From DASRHY01 sp046765875 (lineage in GTDB: Bacteria; Actinomycetota; Actinomycetes; Propionibacteriales; Kribbellaceae), in NCBI GenBank assembly GCA_046765875.1, contig JBKPSJ010000420.1, positions 1-23,099 on the forward strand: a stretch of 23,099 nucleotides of DNA, given 5' to 3'. The position numbers and the translations under genes were made by a program. The first letter of the stretch is position 1. Each line of letters opens with the position of its first letter. The notes under the pieces were generated by a model. It saw nothing but the letters and a program-made list of their open reading frames with translations. It ran no database searches and was not told where the DNA came from. Positions 7,334-16,190 of the stretch are shown in pieces.

Positions 7334-8059
7334 TTAGCGGCGGTGGGCTCGGCGGACTGATTCGCGCTGGGTTTCGTTGGCCGCGCGTTCGTAGGCGAGG
7401 ACCAGGCCCTGGATGGTGACTGGCTTGAAGCGTTCGACCAGCTCTTGGATGCGTTCTGGGGGCTCGCCTGTCTCGCGGTAGTGGGGGAGGACCGCCTTGC
7501 GGAATACGTCGGTCAGTTCCTCGGCGATCGCCCGGCCGTGGTTGGTGAAGATGCGGCCGACCTGGCGGACCGCGTCCACCGGTACGTCGAGCTCGAGCAA
7601 CTCCAGACCTAGGGACAGATGCGCCGTCGCGACTTGGAAGACGTCGTCGTCCGGGGTCGGCTCGACCACACCCAGCGCGACCATGAGTTCGAGGTCGTCG
7701 TCGGACAGGTCGCGCCCGGACTTGCGTACCAGCTGTTCGCGGGTCATCGTCTCCGGCAGGTCACGCATCCACGGCGTCAGCAGGGTCCGGTGCAGGGCGA
7801 TGTCGGCCGGCGTCGCCTCGACCGGCAGGCGGTCCAGGTAGCCCTCGATCGCCGACAGGGTGAAGCCGTGCGCCTGCAGTTCGCGGACCAGTTCGAGTCG
7901 CGCGATGTGGTCCGCGCCGTAGTACCCGACCCGGCCCTTGCGTATCGGCGGCGGCATCAGCCCGCGGCTGGCGTAGAAGCGCAGGGTCCGTACGGTCATT
8001 CCGACCCGGGCCGACAGCTCATCGACCGTCAGCAACTCCGGGTCGGGCAGCGAGGGCAT
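7334..8059 (-). CDS. MerR-family transcriptional regulator of the beta-oxidation genes
   Basis: 241 aa from ATG 8059; ATG 8071 would add four residues, but TATGAT (8072-8067) forms a -10 box ending 7 nt before ATG 8059. The winged helix-turn-helix is LLTVDELSARVGMTVRTLRFYASRGLMPPP (residues ~10-39), followed by RKGRVGYYGADHIARLELVRELQAHGFTLSAI, which is classic MerR. The ~160-residue C-terminal part is much longer than in metal sensors or LiuR-type proteins and has no Cys cluster, so a larger organic ligand such as an acyl-CoA is likely (inference). It lies between two operons that carry the same MerR-type operator, one of them immediately upstream and divergent, so it probably also controls itself. 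Confidence 0.9.
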   Translation of the reverse strand: MPSLPDPELLTVDELSARVGMTVRTLRFYASRGLMPPPIRKGRVGYYGADHIARLELVRELQAHGFTLSAIEGYLDRLPVEATPADIALHRTLLTPWMRDLPETMTREQLVRKSGRDLSDDDLELMVALGVVEPTPDDDVFQVATAHLSLGLELLELDVPVDAVRQVGRIFTNHGRAIAEELTDVFRKAVLPHYRETGEPPERIQELVERFKPVTIQGLVLAYERAANETQRESVRRAHRR

Positions 8060-8066
8060 GGCGGAG

Positions 8067-8072
8067 ATCATA
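8067..8072 (-). promoter_or_regulatory. -10 box (TATGAT) of the merR gene
   Basis: TATGAT on the minus strand is followed by 7 nt and ATG 8059, implying a leaderless transcript. It sits 11 bp from the nearest end of site B (8084-8114), so a regulator bound there could affect both directions. No good -35 at 16-19 bp was found. Confidence 0.5.
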
Positions 8073-8083
8073 GTGGCGCGGCC

Positions 8084-8114
8084 TTGACCATCGTGACAGT
8101 CAAACTGTCACAAT
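8084..8114 (+). promoter_or_regulatory. MerR-type operator/promoter, site B (thiolase-fadB operon)
   Basis: -35 TTGACC (8084-8089), 19-bp spacer, -10 CACAAT (8109-8114), and the ATG 7 nt later at 8122. The spacer carries the dyad GTGACAGT-CAA-ACTGTCAC (8093-8100 and 8104-8111). Sequence, dyad and 19-bp spacing match site A at 3105-3139, differing mainly at the dyad centre and one base of the left flank. It lies between merR and the thiolase gene. Long spacing with a central dyad is the established signature of MerR-activated promoters; binding by the neighbouring protein is inferred. Confidence 0.82.
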
Positions 8115-8121
8115 TTGGAGC

Positions 8122-9342
8122 ATGGCCACCGATGCGTTCATCTACGACGCGATCCGTACGCCGCGGGGCAAGGGCAAGCCGACGGGTGCGTTGCACGAGG
8201 TCAAGCCGATCACCCTGATCACCGGCCTGCTGGACGAGGTACGCCGCCGGCACCCGGACCTCGACCCGACCGCGATCGACGACGTCGTGCTGGGCGTTGT
8301 CTCGCCGATCGGCGAACAGGGTATGGACATCGCCCGGACCGCGGTGATCGCGGCCGGGTACCCAGACACCACGGGCGGCGTCCAGCTCAACCGGTTCTGC
8401 GCGTCCGGTCTCGAGGCGGTGAATCAGGCGGCGCAGCGGATCCGGTCTGGCTGGGAGGACTTCATCCTGGCCGGCGGTGTCGAGTCGATGTCACGGGTCG
8501 CGATGGGCTCCGACGGCGGTGCCTGGGCGATGGACCCGGAGACCGCGCTGCGGACGAACTTCGTCCCGCAGGGTGTCAGCGCCGACCTGCTGGCCACGTT
8601 GAACGGCTACTCGCGCACCGAGGTCGACGCGTACGCGGCCGAGTCGCACGCGCGCGCCGCGAAGGCCTGGGCCAACGGATACTTCACCCGCTCGGTGATC
8701 CCCGTGCACGATCGGAACGGGCTGCCGATCCTCGACCACGACCAGTTGGTCCGACCCGGTACGACGGTCGAGACGCTGGCCGCGCTGCCGGTGTCGTTCG
8801 CCGCCATCGGCGAGCACGGCGGGTTCGACTCGGTGGCGCTGGAGAAGTACGTCACCGTCGAGCGGATCGAGCACGTCCACCACGCCGGCAACTCCTCCGG
8901 CATCGTCGACGGCGCGGCGCTGATCGCCGTTGGCAACGAACGTGCCGCTGAGGCGCTCCAGGCCGTACCCCGGGCACGGATCGTCGCGGCCGCCGTCAGC
9001 GGAGCTGACCCGCTCATCATGCTCACCGGCCCGGCGCCGTCGGCCCGCAAGGCGCTGGCCAAGGCGGGACTCGAGCCAGGCGACATCGACCTGTACGAGA
9101 TGAACGAGGCCTTCGCCGCACCGGTGCTGCACTTCATGACCGAGCTCGGCGTACCGCACGAGAAGGTGAATGTGAACGGTGGCGCGATCGCGATGGGGCA
9201 CCCGCTCGGCGCGACCGGCGCCATGCAGATCGGCACCCTGCTCGACGAACTCGAACGTCGCGAGTTGCGGTACGGACTGGCGACCGCGTGCGTCGGCGGC
9301 GGCATGGGTGTCGCGACCATCATCGAAAGGCTGGCGGCATGA
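8122..9342 (+). CDS. fadA: Acetyl-CoA acyltransferase (thiolase, FadA type)
   Basis: 406 aa from ATG 8122, typical thiolase length. It cleaves 3-ketoacyl-CoA with CoA to give acetyl-CoA (or propionyl-CoA from 2-methyl substrates) and a shortened acyl-CoA. The nucleophile is Cys93 in LNRFCASGLEAV; the other active-site groups are His360 in GGAIAMGHPLGATGA and Cys390 in ATACVGGGMG. NEAFAAPVL (328-336) completes the family set. The -10 of site B ends 7 nt upstream, so the message may be leaderless, although GGAG lies within that gap. It overlaps the FadB-type gene by 4 nt (ATGA), the usual pairing of the beta and alpha subunits of a beta-oxidation complex. Confidence 0.95.
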   Translation: MATDAFIYDAIRTPRGKGKPTGALHEVKPITLITGLLDEVRRRHPDLDPTAIDDVVLGVVSPIGEQGMDIARTAVIAAGYPDTTGGVQLNRFCASGLEAVNQAAQRIRSGWEDFILAGGVESMSRVAMGSDGGAWAMDPETALRTNFVPQGVSADLLATLNGYSRTEVDAYAAESHARAAKAWANGYFTRSVIPVHDRNGLPILDHDQLVRPGTTVETLAALPVSFAAIGEHGGFDSVALEKYVTVERIEHVHHAGNSSGIVDGAALIAVGNERAAEALQAVPRARIVAAAVSGADPLIMLTGPAPSARKALAKAGLEPGDIDLYEMNEAFAAPVLHFMTELGVPHEKVNVNGGAIAMGHPLGATGAMQIGTLLDELERRELRYGLATACVGGGMGVATIIERLAA

Positions 9343-11459
9343 TCGGCTGGAAGCACCAGGACGGCATCGTCACGCTGACGATCGACGACCCTAACCAGCG
9401 TGCCAACACGATGAACGCCCGGTTCCAGCAGGCCTGGGGTGAGACCGTCGACCGGCTGGTCGCCGAAAAGGGCAGCATCAGCGGTGTTGTCATCACCAGT
9501 GGCAAGGACACCTTCTTCGCCGGCGGCGACCTCAACATGCTGCGTGCGGTGAACGAGGGCGGTGCGGCCGAGCTGTTCGAGGCGCTGGAGGAGATGAAGC
9601 GCCGGCTGCGCACACTGGAGACCCTCGGAGTCCCGGTCGTTGCCGCGATCAACGGTGCCGCGCTCGGCGGGGGGTTGGAGATCGCGCTGGCGTGTCACCG
9701 CCGGATCGCTGCCGAGGGCAACTACGAGATCGGCCAGCCGGAGGTCAGTCTCGGCCTGCTGCCCGGCGCGGGCGGTGTCACCCGGGTGACCCGGATGCTC
9801 GGCATCCAGGACGCGCTGATGAACGTACTTGTCCAGGGCCAGCGGATGAAGCCCGCACACGCGCAATCGGTCGGCATCGTCGACGACGTCGTACCGGCCG
9901 ACCAGGTGCTCGCCAAGGCGTACGACTGGATCCGCGAGTACGACGGCGACGCGAAACAACCGTGGGACCGCGAGGGCTACAGGATGCCGGGCGGTACGCC
10001 GTCCAACCCGAAGCTGGCCGCGTTCCTGCCGGCGTTCCCGGCGAACCTGCGCAAGCAGTTGAAGGGAGCGCCCTACCCGGCACCGCGGGCGATCCTGTCC
10101 GCGGCCGTCGAAGGTGCTGAGGTGGACTTCGAGACCGCGACCCGGATCGAGTCGCGGTATCTGGTGTCGCTGGCAACCGGGCAGATCGCCAAGAACATGA
10201 TCCAGGCGTTCTTCTTCGACCTGCAGGCCGTCAACGGTGGTGCCTCGCGGCCGGACGGGGTACCCGCGTACCGGGCCCGGAAGGTCGGGGTGCTCGGCGC
10301 GGGCATGATGGGCGCCGGCATCGCGTATGTCTGCGCCAAGGCCGGTATCGAGGTCGTCCTCAAGGACGTCAGCACGGTGGCGGCGGAGAAGGGCAAGGCG
10401 TACTCGGCGAAGCAACTCGGAAAGGGTCGTACCAGCCAGGAGAAGGTGGACGAGCTGCTCGGCCGGATCACGCCGACCGACCGTGCCGAGGACCTGACCG
10501 GCTGCGACCTGGTGATCGAGGCGGTCTTCGAGGACCCGGCGCTGAAGAACAAGGTGTTCGCAGAGATCGCCTCGGTGGTCGAGCCTGACGCGCTGCTGTG
10601 CTCGAACACCTCGACCCTGCCGATCACGCGTCTGGCCGAGGGCGTGGACCGGCCGCAGGACTTCATCGGCATGCATTTCTTCTCGCCGGTGGACAGGATG
10701 CCGCTGGTCGAGCTGATCGTCGGCGGGCAGACCTCGGACGTCGCGCTTGCCAAGGCGTACGACGTGGTGCGGCAGATCAAGAAGACGCCGATCGTCGTCA
10801 ACGACAGCCGCGGCTTCTTCACCTCCCGGGTGTTCGGGACCCTCGTGATGGACGCCGCGGCGATGGTTGCCGAGGGCATCAACCCGGTCACGATCGAACG
10901 GGCGGCGACGCTGTTCGGGTTCCCGGCCCCGCCGCTGGCGATGCTCGACGAGGTGACGCTCACGCTGCCGCAGAAGATCCGTCATGCCGCGCAGGAGGCC
11001 GGCGAGAGCGCGGGTGCGTTCGCCGACCACCCGGGGACCGTGGTGCTGGACCGGCTGGTCGAACTGGGCCGCACCGGCAAGGCCGGCGGCGCCGGGTTCT
11101 ACGAGTACCCGGCCGACGGGCCGAAGCATCTGTGGCCGGGGCTGTGGGACGAGTTCGCGCGTGCGAACGACGTACCGTTCGAGGATCTCGGCGAGCGGAT
11201 GGCGTTCGCGATGTCGCTGGAGACGATCCGCTGCCTCGAGGAGGGCGTGCTGCGCTCGGTGCCGGACGCGAACATCGGCTCGATCTTCGGTATCGGTTTC
11301 CCGCCGCTGCACGGTGGGGCGTTGCAGTACGTAAACGCGTACGCCGGTGGCCCGGCCGGATTCGCCGACCGGGCCCGCGAACTAGCCAGCAGGTATGGCG
11401 CCCGCTTCGACCCACCGAAGCTCCTGGTCGACAAGGTCGCCGCCGCAGAGGTGTTCTGA
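9339..11459 (+). CDS. fadB: FadB-type enoyl-CoA hydratase / 3-hydroxyacyl-CoA dehydrogenase fusion
   Basis: 706 aa from ATG 9339, close to the ~715-730 aa of FadB-type alpha subunits. The N-terminal crotonase domain has FAGGDLNML (60-68, oxyanion loop), NGAALGGGLEIAL with Glu114, and GQPEVSLGLLPGAGG with Glu135, the two acid/base residues of hydratases. The middle NAD-binding domain starts KVGVLGAGMMGAGIAYV (315-331), and His446 in GMHFFSPVDRMPLVE is the dehydrogenase catalytic His. C-terminal dehydrogenase repeats follow. It would carry out steps 2 and 3 of beta-oxidation, handing 3-ketoacyl-CoA to the thiolase encoded just upstream. Translation is coupled to the thiolase by ATGA. It converges on the PEBP gene with only 5 bp between stops and no room for a terminator. 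Confidence 0.95.
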   Translation: MIGWKHQDGIVTLTIDDPNQRANTMNARFQQAWGETVDRLVAEKGSISGVVITSGKDTFFAGGDLNMLRAVNEGGAAELFEALEEMKRRLRTLETLGVPVVAAINGAALGGGLEIALACHRRIAAEGNYEIGQPEVSLGLLPGAGGVTRVTRMLGIQDALMNVLVQGQRMKPAHAQSVGIVDDVVPADQVLAKAYDWIREYDGDAKQPWDREGYRMPGGTPSNPKLAAFLPAFPANLRKQLKGAPYPAPRAILSAAVEGAEVDFETATRIESRYLVSLATGQIAKNMIQAFFFDLQAVNGGASRPDGVPAYRARKVGVLGAGMMGAGIAYVCAKAGIEVVLKDVSTVAAEKGKAYSAKQLGKGRTSQEKVDELLGRITPTDRAEDLTGCDLVIEAVFEDPALKNKVFAEIASVVEPDALLCSNTSTLPITRLAEGVDRPQDFIGMHFFSPVDRMPLVELIVGGQTSDVALAKAYDVVRQIKKTPIVVNDSRGFFTSRVFGTLVMDAAAMVAEGINPVTIERAATLFGFPAPPLAMLDEVTLTLPQKIRHAAQEAGESAGAFADHPGTVVLDRLVELGRTGKAGGAGFYEYPADGPKHLWPGLWDEFARANDVPFEDLGERMAFAMSLETIRCLEEGVLRSVPDANIGSIFGIGFPPLHGGALQYVNAYAGGPAGFADRARELASRYGARFDPPKLLVDKVAAAEVF

Positions 11460-11464
11460 GGCCG

Positions 11465-11995
11465 TCACGGCTCCTGGTACGTCGGTGTGATGATCGCGCG
11501 CGCCAGCGTGTGGAAGGCGAGGTTGAAGTTCACGACCGCGGCGCTGGCGTCGGAGTCGACTGGTAGCGAGTCGACGTCGATAGCGTGCACCGCGAAGAAG
11601 TACCTGTGCGCGACGTCGCCGGACGGCGGTGCGGCCCCGCCGAAAGCCTTGGCGCCGAAGTCGTTGCGGGTCTGGAAGGCACCGGTCGGCAACTGCGCGC
11701 CCTCACTACCGGCCCCTGCGGGCAGCGATGTGGTGGACGCCGGCAGGTTCACCAGCAGCCAGTGCCAGAAGCCGGACGGCGTCGGTGCGTCCGGGTCGAA
11801 GCAGGTGACGACGAATCCCTTCGTGCCCTCCGGGAAACCCTCCCAGCTCAGCTGCGGCGAGGTGTTGCCGGCGGCGAACACCTGGGCGGCACCCATCGGC
11901 TGGCCGTCGGTGACGTCGGTGCTGGTCACCGTGAACGAGCCCACCTTCGGCAGGTAGTCGTACGGGTTCGGCGCGGTCGGACGTTCGAGCGACAT
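11465..11995 (-). CDS. YbhB/YbcL (PEBP / Raf kinase inhibitor-like) family protein
   Basis: 176 aa from ATG 11995, chosen because GGAGG lies 9 nt upstream; ATG 12004 directly abuts the GGAGG and is too close. The PEBP ligand-pocket motifs are DPDAPTPSGFWHWLLVNLP (67-85) and HRYFFAVHAID (130-140). The N-terminus YDYLPKVGSFTVTSTDVTDG and NTSPQLSWEGFPEGTKGFVV are typical of the bacterial branch. No signal peptide is seen, so it is cytoplasmic. Bacterial members bind small anions or phospholipid-like ligands, and no enzymatic role is established. It is single, convergent with the FadB-type gene and divergent from cobT. Confidence 0.92.
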   Translation of the reverse strand: MSLERPTAPNPYDYLPKVGSFTVTSTDVTDGQPMGAAQVFAAGNTSPQLSWEGFPEGTKGFVVTCFDPDAPTPSGFWHWLLVNLPASTTSLPAGAGSEGAQLPTGAFQTRNDFGAKAFGGAAPPSGDVAHRYFFAVHAIDVDSLPVDSDASAAVVNFNLAFHTLARAIITPTYQEP

Positions 11996-12141
11996 GCTGG
12001 TCATCCTCCAACGAGTCTCGTAACCGGTCCTACACGATTGAGACTTCCACATCCCGCAGGCGCACGTCAGCCGGGTCGTCGGTACCGGGCCGCATCCGCA
12101 GATCCGAGTGCGGTGTCTGTCACTTGGAACATCGGGGCGTG

Positions 12142-12157
12142 CGGCCGGGCCCGGCCG
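12142..12157. repeat. Perfect 16-bp palindrome upstream of cobT
   Basis: CGGCCGGGCCCGGCCG is a complete palindrome ending 10 bp before the putative cobT -10 box. It could be an operator or a hairpin. In DNA this GC-rich, such palindromes also arise by chance, so functional weight is low. Confidence 0.35.
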
Positions 12158-12167
12158 GAACGAATGC

Positions 12168-12173
12168 GAAGAT
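12168..12173 (+). promoter_or_regulatory. Putative -10 box (GAAGAT) of the cobT operon
   Basis: GAAGAT ends 6 nt before the GTG of cobT at 12180, the same spacing as at other probable leaderless starts here. The 184-bp region between the divergent PEBP and cobT starts shows no recognisable B12 box or riboswitch core. Confidence 0.4.
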
Positions 12174-12179
12174 GCCGGG

Positions 12180-13229
12180 GTGAGGATCGACGACTACCTG
12201 GCCCGGATCCGCCCTGCCGACGCCGCAGCCATGGCGGCCGCCGAGCAGCGGCAGCTCGCGCTCACCAAGCCGGCCGGCTCGCTCGGCGTCCTGGAGGAGC
12301 TGTCGATACGGGTCGCCGGGATGGCCGGCGTCTGCCCACCGCCGGTGCCCGAGCGGGCCGTGGTGGCGGTGTTCGCCGGCGATCACGGGGTGCACGCCCA
12401 GGGTGTGACGCCTTGGCCGCAGGAGGTGACCGCCGCGATGCTGGCGAACTTCGCCGCGGGCGGCGCCGCGGTGAACGTGTTTGCCGCGAGCAACCACGCG
12501 GACGTACGCGTCGTGGACGTCGGTGTCGCCGCGGATGTGGCCGGTCTCGACATCCTGCACCGCAAGGTGCGCGCGGGCACCCGGGACATGCGTACCGAGC
12601 GGGCACTGACGGATGACGAGGTCCGGAAAGCCGTGCTGGCCGGCACGGACTTGGCCGACGAGTTGGTCAGCCAGGGGTACGACTGCCTGCTGACCGGTGA
12701 CATGGGCATCGCCAACACCACCCCGTCCGCGGCATTGGTCGCGACATTCACCGGCAGTACGGCCGCCCAGGTGACCGGGCGCGGCACAGGAGTTAGCGAC
12801 GTCACGCTCGCACACAAGACCGAGGTGGTCCGCGCCTCGCTCGCGCTGCACGACGTACCCGCGTCCGAGCCGCTCGAGGCCCTGGAAGCGTACGGCGGAC
12901 TCGAGCACGCGGCGCTGGCCGGATTCATCCTGGGCGGCGCGGCCAATCGCGTACCGGTGATCCTGGACGGCATGATCGCGGGCGCGGCCGCACTCGTCGC
13001 GCAGGCGCTGAAGCCAACGGCGATCGACTACTGCGTGGCCGGTCACCAGTCGGTCGAGCCCGGGCACGCGATCGCGCTCAAGACGCTCGGGCTGCGACCG
13101 CTGGTCGATCTCGACCTGCGGCTGGGTGAGGGGACCGGTGCGGTGCTGGCGTACCCGATCCTGCGCGCCGCGGTCCGCGCGCTGCGGGACATGGCGACGT
13201 TCGAGTCGGCCGGGATCGAGGAGGCGTGA
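12180..13229 (+). CDS. cobT: Nicotinate-nucleotide--dimethylbenzimidazole phosphoribosyltransferase
   Basis: 349 aa from GTG 12180, the standard CobT length. It makes alpha-ribazole phosphate from nicotinate mononucleotide and dimethylbenzimidazole for the lower ligand of cobalamin. Signature regions are LTKPAGSLGVLEEL (28-41), VFAGDHGVHAQGVTPWPQEVT (61-81), CLLTGDMGIANTTPSAAL (~170-187), ILGGAANRVPVILDG (~246-260) and LRLGEGTGAV with catalytic Glu317. The frame remains open upstream to 12108, but that part has no family similarity. A GAAGAT -10 box ends 6 nt before the GTG. The stop overlaps the cysG start as GTGA. The methyltransferase downstream supplies precorrin-2 for the same pathway, which explains the pairing. 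Confidence 0.95.
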   Translation: MRIDDYLARIRPADAAAMAAAEQRQLALTKPAGSLGVLEELSIRVAGMAGVCPPPVPERAVVAVFAGDHGVHAQGVTPWPQEVTAAMLANFAAGGAAVNVFAASNHADVRVVDVGVAADVAGLDILHRKVRAGTRDMRTERALTDDEVRKAVLAGTDLADELVSQGYDCLLTGDMGIANTTPSAALVATFTGSTAAQVTGRGTGVSDVTLAHKTEVVRASLALHDVPASEPLEALEAYGGLEHAALAGFILGGAANRVPVILDGMIAGAAALVAQALKPTAIDYCVAGHQSVEPGHAIALKTLGLRPLVDLDLRLGEGTGAVLAYPILRAAVRALRDMATFESAGIEEA

Positions 13230-14431
13230 CCTCGCCCTACCTAGCCGGGCTGGTGCTCGACGGCCGCCGGGTGGTCGTCGTCGGCGGCGGGGGAGTGGCG
13301 CAGCGGCGGCTGCCGAAGCTGCTCGCCACCGGCGCCCGCGTGGACCTGATCTCGCCGAGCATCACGCCGACGATCGAGGGCCTACTCGGCGATGACGCGC
13401 TCAGCTGGATCCGGCGGCGGTACGAGCCGGGCGATCTGGATGGCGCCTGGTACGTGATCGCGGCGACCGACGACCCGGCCGCGAACGAGGCGATCTCGGC
13501 CGAGGCCGCCGAGCGGCGGATCTTCTGCGTCCGCTCGGACGACCGCACCCGCGGTACGGCGTGGACGCCCGCATCCGGTGACCACGGCCCGGTCAGCGTC
13601 GGCATCCTCGGCGGCGGTGACCACCGGCGCTCGGCGGCGGTACGGGACGCCGTCCTCGAGGGGCTGCGTACCGGGTCGATCGGCGCCCGCGCGTCGGCCG
13701 ACAAGCAGCCGGGCGTGTACCTGGTGGGAGGCGGACCTGGCGACCCCGAGCTGATCACCGTCCGCGGCCGCCGGCTGCTGGCCGAGGCGGACGTGGTCGT
13801 CGCCGACCGACTGGCTCCCCAACAGTTGCTCGACGAGTTGCACCCCGACGTCGAGCTGATCGACGCCGCGAAGCTGCCGCGCGGCCGCGCCGCCACGCAG
13901 GAGGAGATCAACGGGGTCCTGGTCGATCGTGCCAAGCAGGGCAAGCTCGTGGTCCGGCTCAAGGGCGGCGACCCGTACGTGTTCGGCCGCGGCTTCGAGG
14001 AGGCACTGGCCTGTGCCGCGGCCGGCGTGCCGTGGACCTGCGTGCCCGGCATCACCAGCGCGATCTCGGTCCCGGCGAACGCCGGCATCCCGGTCACGCA
14101 CCGGGGCGTCACGCACGAGTTCACCGTTGTGTCCGGGCATATCCCGCCCGGTCATCCCGACTCGCTGGTGGACTGGGCCGCGCTGGCGCGCCTCAAGGGC
14201 ACGCTGGTGCTGATGATGGCCGTGCAGAACCTGCCCGCCATCGCCGCCGAGCTGGTCGCACACGGACGTCCGGCCGGCACGCCGGCGGCCGCGATCGCGG
14301 ACGGCACGCTGCCCGCCCAGCGTTCGGTGATCGCAGACCTCGGCGGCATCGCGACGGCGATGACGGACGCGGGTCTCGGTGCGCCGGCCATCATCGTGAT
14401 CGGCGACGTGGTCGGGCTGGCCGGGGCGTGA
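13226..14431 (+). CDS. cysG: Bifunctional siroheme/precorrin-2 synthase (CysG-type)
   Basis: 401 aa from GTG 13226. The N-terminal half is a precorrin-2 dehydrogenase/sirohydrochlorin ferrochelatase-like domain: VLDGRRVVVVGGGGVAQRRL (10-29, NAD site), YVIAATDDPAANEAIS (76-91) and CVRSDDRTRG (101-110), whose Asp pair is at the place of the catalytic Asp of CysG. The C-terminal half is uroporphyrinogen-III C-methyltransferase: VYLVGGGPGDPELITVRG (164-181), VVADRLAP, VRLKGGDPYVFGRG (243-256) and GIPVTHRG (287-294). The length is about 55 residues below E. coli CysG. The linker between the domains (residues ~115-160) looks shortened. The product precorrin-2 serves both siroheme and cobalamin; its place after cobT favours a cobalamin link. 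It overlaps both neighbours by GTGA. Confidence 0.93.
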   Translation: MTSPYLAGLVLDGRRVVVVGGGGVAQRRLPKLLATGARVDLISPSITPTIEGLLGDDALSWIRRRYEPGDLDGAWYVIAATDDPAANEAISAEAAERRIFCVRSDDRTRGTAWTPASGDHGPVSVGILGGGDHRRSAAVRDAVLEGLRTGSIGARASADKQPGVYLVGGGPGDPELITVRGRRLLAEADVVVADRLAPQQLLDELHPDVELIDAAKLPRGRAATQEEINGVLVDRAKQGKLVVRLKGGDPYVFGRGFEEALACAAAGVPWTCVPGITSAISVPANAGIPVTHRGVTHEFTVVSGHIPPGHPDSLVDWAALARLKGTLVLMMAVQNLPAIAAELVAHGRPAGTPAAAIADGTLPAQRSVIADLGGIATAMTDAGLGAPAIIVIGDVVGLAGA

Positions 14432-15246
14432 GCCCGCGGATCGCGATCGAGGACCCGGCCGACCCGCGGCTGGCCGAGTACGTCGACCTGCGCGACGTCA
14501 ACCTGCGCAAGCTGCTCGAGGCCGAGCACGGCATCTTCATCGCCGAGGGCGAGAAGGTGATCCGGCGCGCGGCCGAGACCGGGTACGAGCCGCGCTCGTT
14601 CCTCCTCACTCCACGCTGGCTCGATTCGCTGGCCGATGTGCTGGAGCGCTGGCCGGACGTACCTGTGTACGTCGTCACGCCGGAACTTGCCGAGCAGGTC
14701 ACCGGCTTCCACGTACATCGCGGGGCGCTGGCGTCGTACCATCGCCGCCCCGTCCGCACCCTGACCTCGGTCCTCGACGGTGCGGCCCGAATCCTCATCC
14801 TCGAAGACCTCGTCGACCACACCAACGTCGGAGCGATATTCCGGTGCGCGGCGGCGCTGGGGATCGACGGGCTGGTGTTGTCGCCTCGCTGCGCGGACCC
14901 GCTGTACCGGCGGGCGGTCAAGGTCAGCATGGGTGCGGTGTTCGCCATCCCGTACACCCGGATGGCCGACTGGCACGACGGGCTCACCGCGGTACGGGAG
15001 GCGGGGTTCCGGTTGCTGGCGCTGACACCCGCCGACGATGCCGTATCGCTGGACGACGTGGACACCGACGGGCGGATCGCACTGATGCTCGGGTCGGAGG
15101 GCCACGGGCTGTCGTCGCGGTGGCTGCACGAGGCCGATCAGGCGGTCCGGATCGCGATGAGCCCGAAGGCGATGGAGCTCGGCGTCGACTCGCTCAACGT
15201 GGTCGCCGCGGCCGCGATCGCGTGTCACACCCTGGCCCGACCCTGA
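14428..15246 (+). CDS. SpoU/TrmH-family RNA methyltransferase
   Basis: 272 aa from GTG 14428, overlapping the cysG stop by 4 nt. The N-terminal substrate-binding domain (~12-105) contains LLEAEHGIFIAEGEKVIRRA (29-48). The SPOUT catalytic domain has motif 1 DHTNVGAIFRCAAALGIDGL (130-149) with Asn133 and Arg139, motif 2 IALMLGSEGHGLSSRWL (217-233) and motif 3 DSLNVVAAAAIACH (254-267). The family transfers methyl from S-adenosylmethionine to a ribose 2'-OH in rRNA or tRNA; the target here cannot be told. Its position at the end of a tetrapyrrole operon is unusual. It shares only S-adenosylmethionine use with cysG, so the link may be positional. Confidence 0.93.
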   Translation: MSPRIAIEDPADPRLAEYVDLRDVNLRKLLEAEHGIFIAEGEKVIRRAAETGYEPRSFLLTPRWLDSLADVLERWPDVPVYVVTPELAEQVTGFHVHRGALASYHRRPVRTLTSVLDGAARILILEDLVDHTNVGAIFRCAAALGIDGLVLSPRCADPLYRRAVKVSMGAVFAIPYTRMADWHDGLTAVREAGFRLLALTPADDAVSLDDVDTDGRIALMLGSEGHGLSSRWLHEADQAVRIAMSPKAMELGVDSLNVVAAAAIACHTLARP

Positions 15247-15278
15247 CCCCGCTCACTGCCGGGTCCGGGGCACCCTTC

Positions 15279-15314
15279 GGTGGACGTTGCGGGTCCGATC
15301 AGGGCTCGTCCACC
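15279..15314 (+). terminator. Hairpin after the methyltransferase gene, possible terminator
   Basis: GGTGGACG (15279-15286) and CGTCCACC (15307-15314) form a perfect 8-bp stem with a 20-nt loop, 32 nt after the methyltransferase stop and 70 nt before the kinase gene. The long loop and lack of a U-tract make this tentative. Confidence 0.4.
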
Positions 15315-15383
15315 ATGTGCTGCGAACGCCCGAAGAGAAGCATCTGAGTCATGGCATTAGGTCACTCGATGAGGTGAGCGGTC

Positions 15384-16171
<788 letters not shown>

Positions 16172-16190
<19 letters not shown>

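Noticed and set aside
8607..11312. 901-codon open frame on the minus strand opposite the thiolase and fadB genes
   Set aside because: It is antisense to two genes with intact active sites; its Arg/His/Asp-rich, low-complexity composition is that of a reverse-frame shadow in GC-rich DNA.
12115..12128. Third MerR site near cobT (CTGTCACTT resembles a half-site)
   Set aside because: The partner half, the -35 and the -10 are all missing; a single 7-bp match is expected by chance.
11996..12179. Possible cobalamin riboswitch upstream of cobT
   Set aside because: No B12-box sequence or core stem set could be found; only a 16-bp GC palindrome and a -10-like hexamer are visible.
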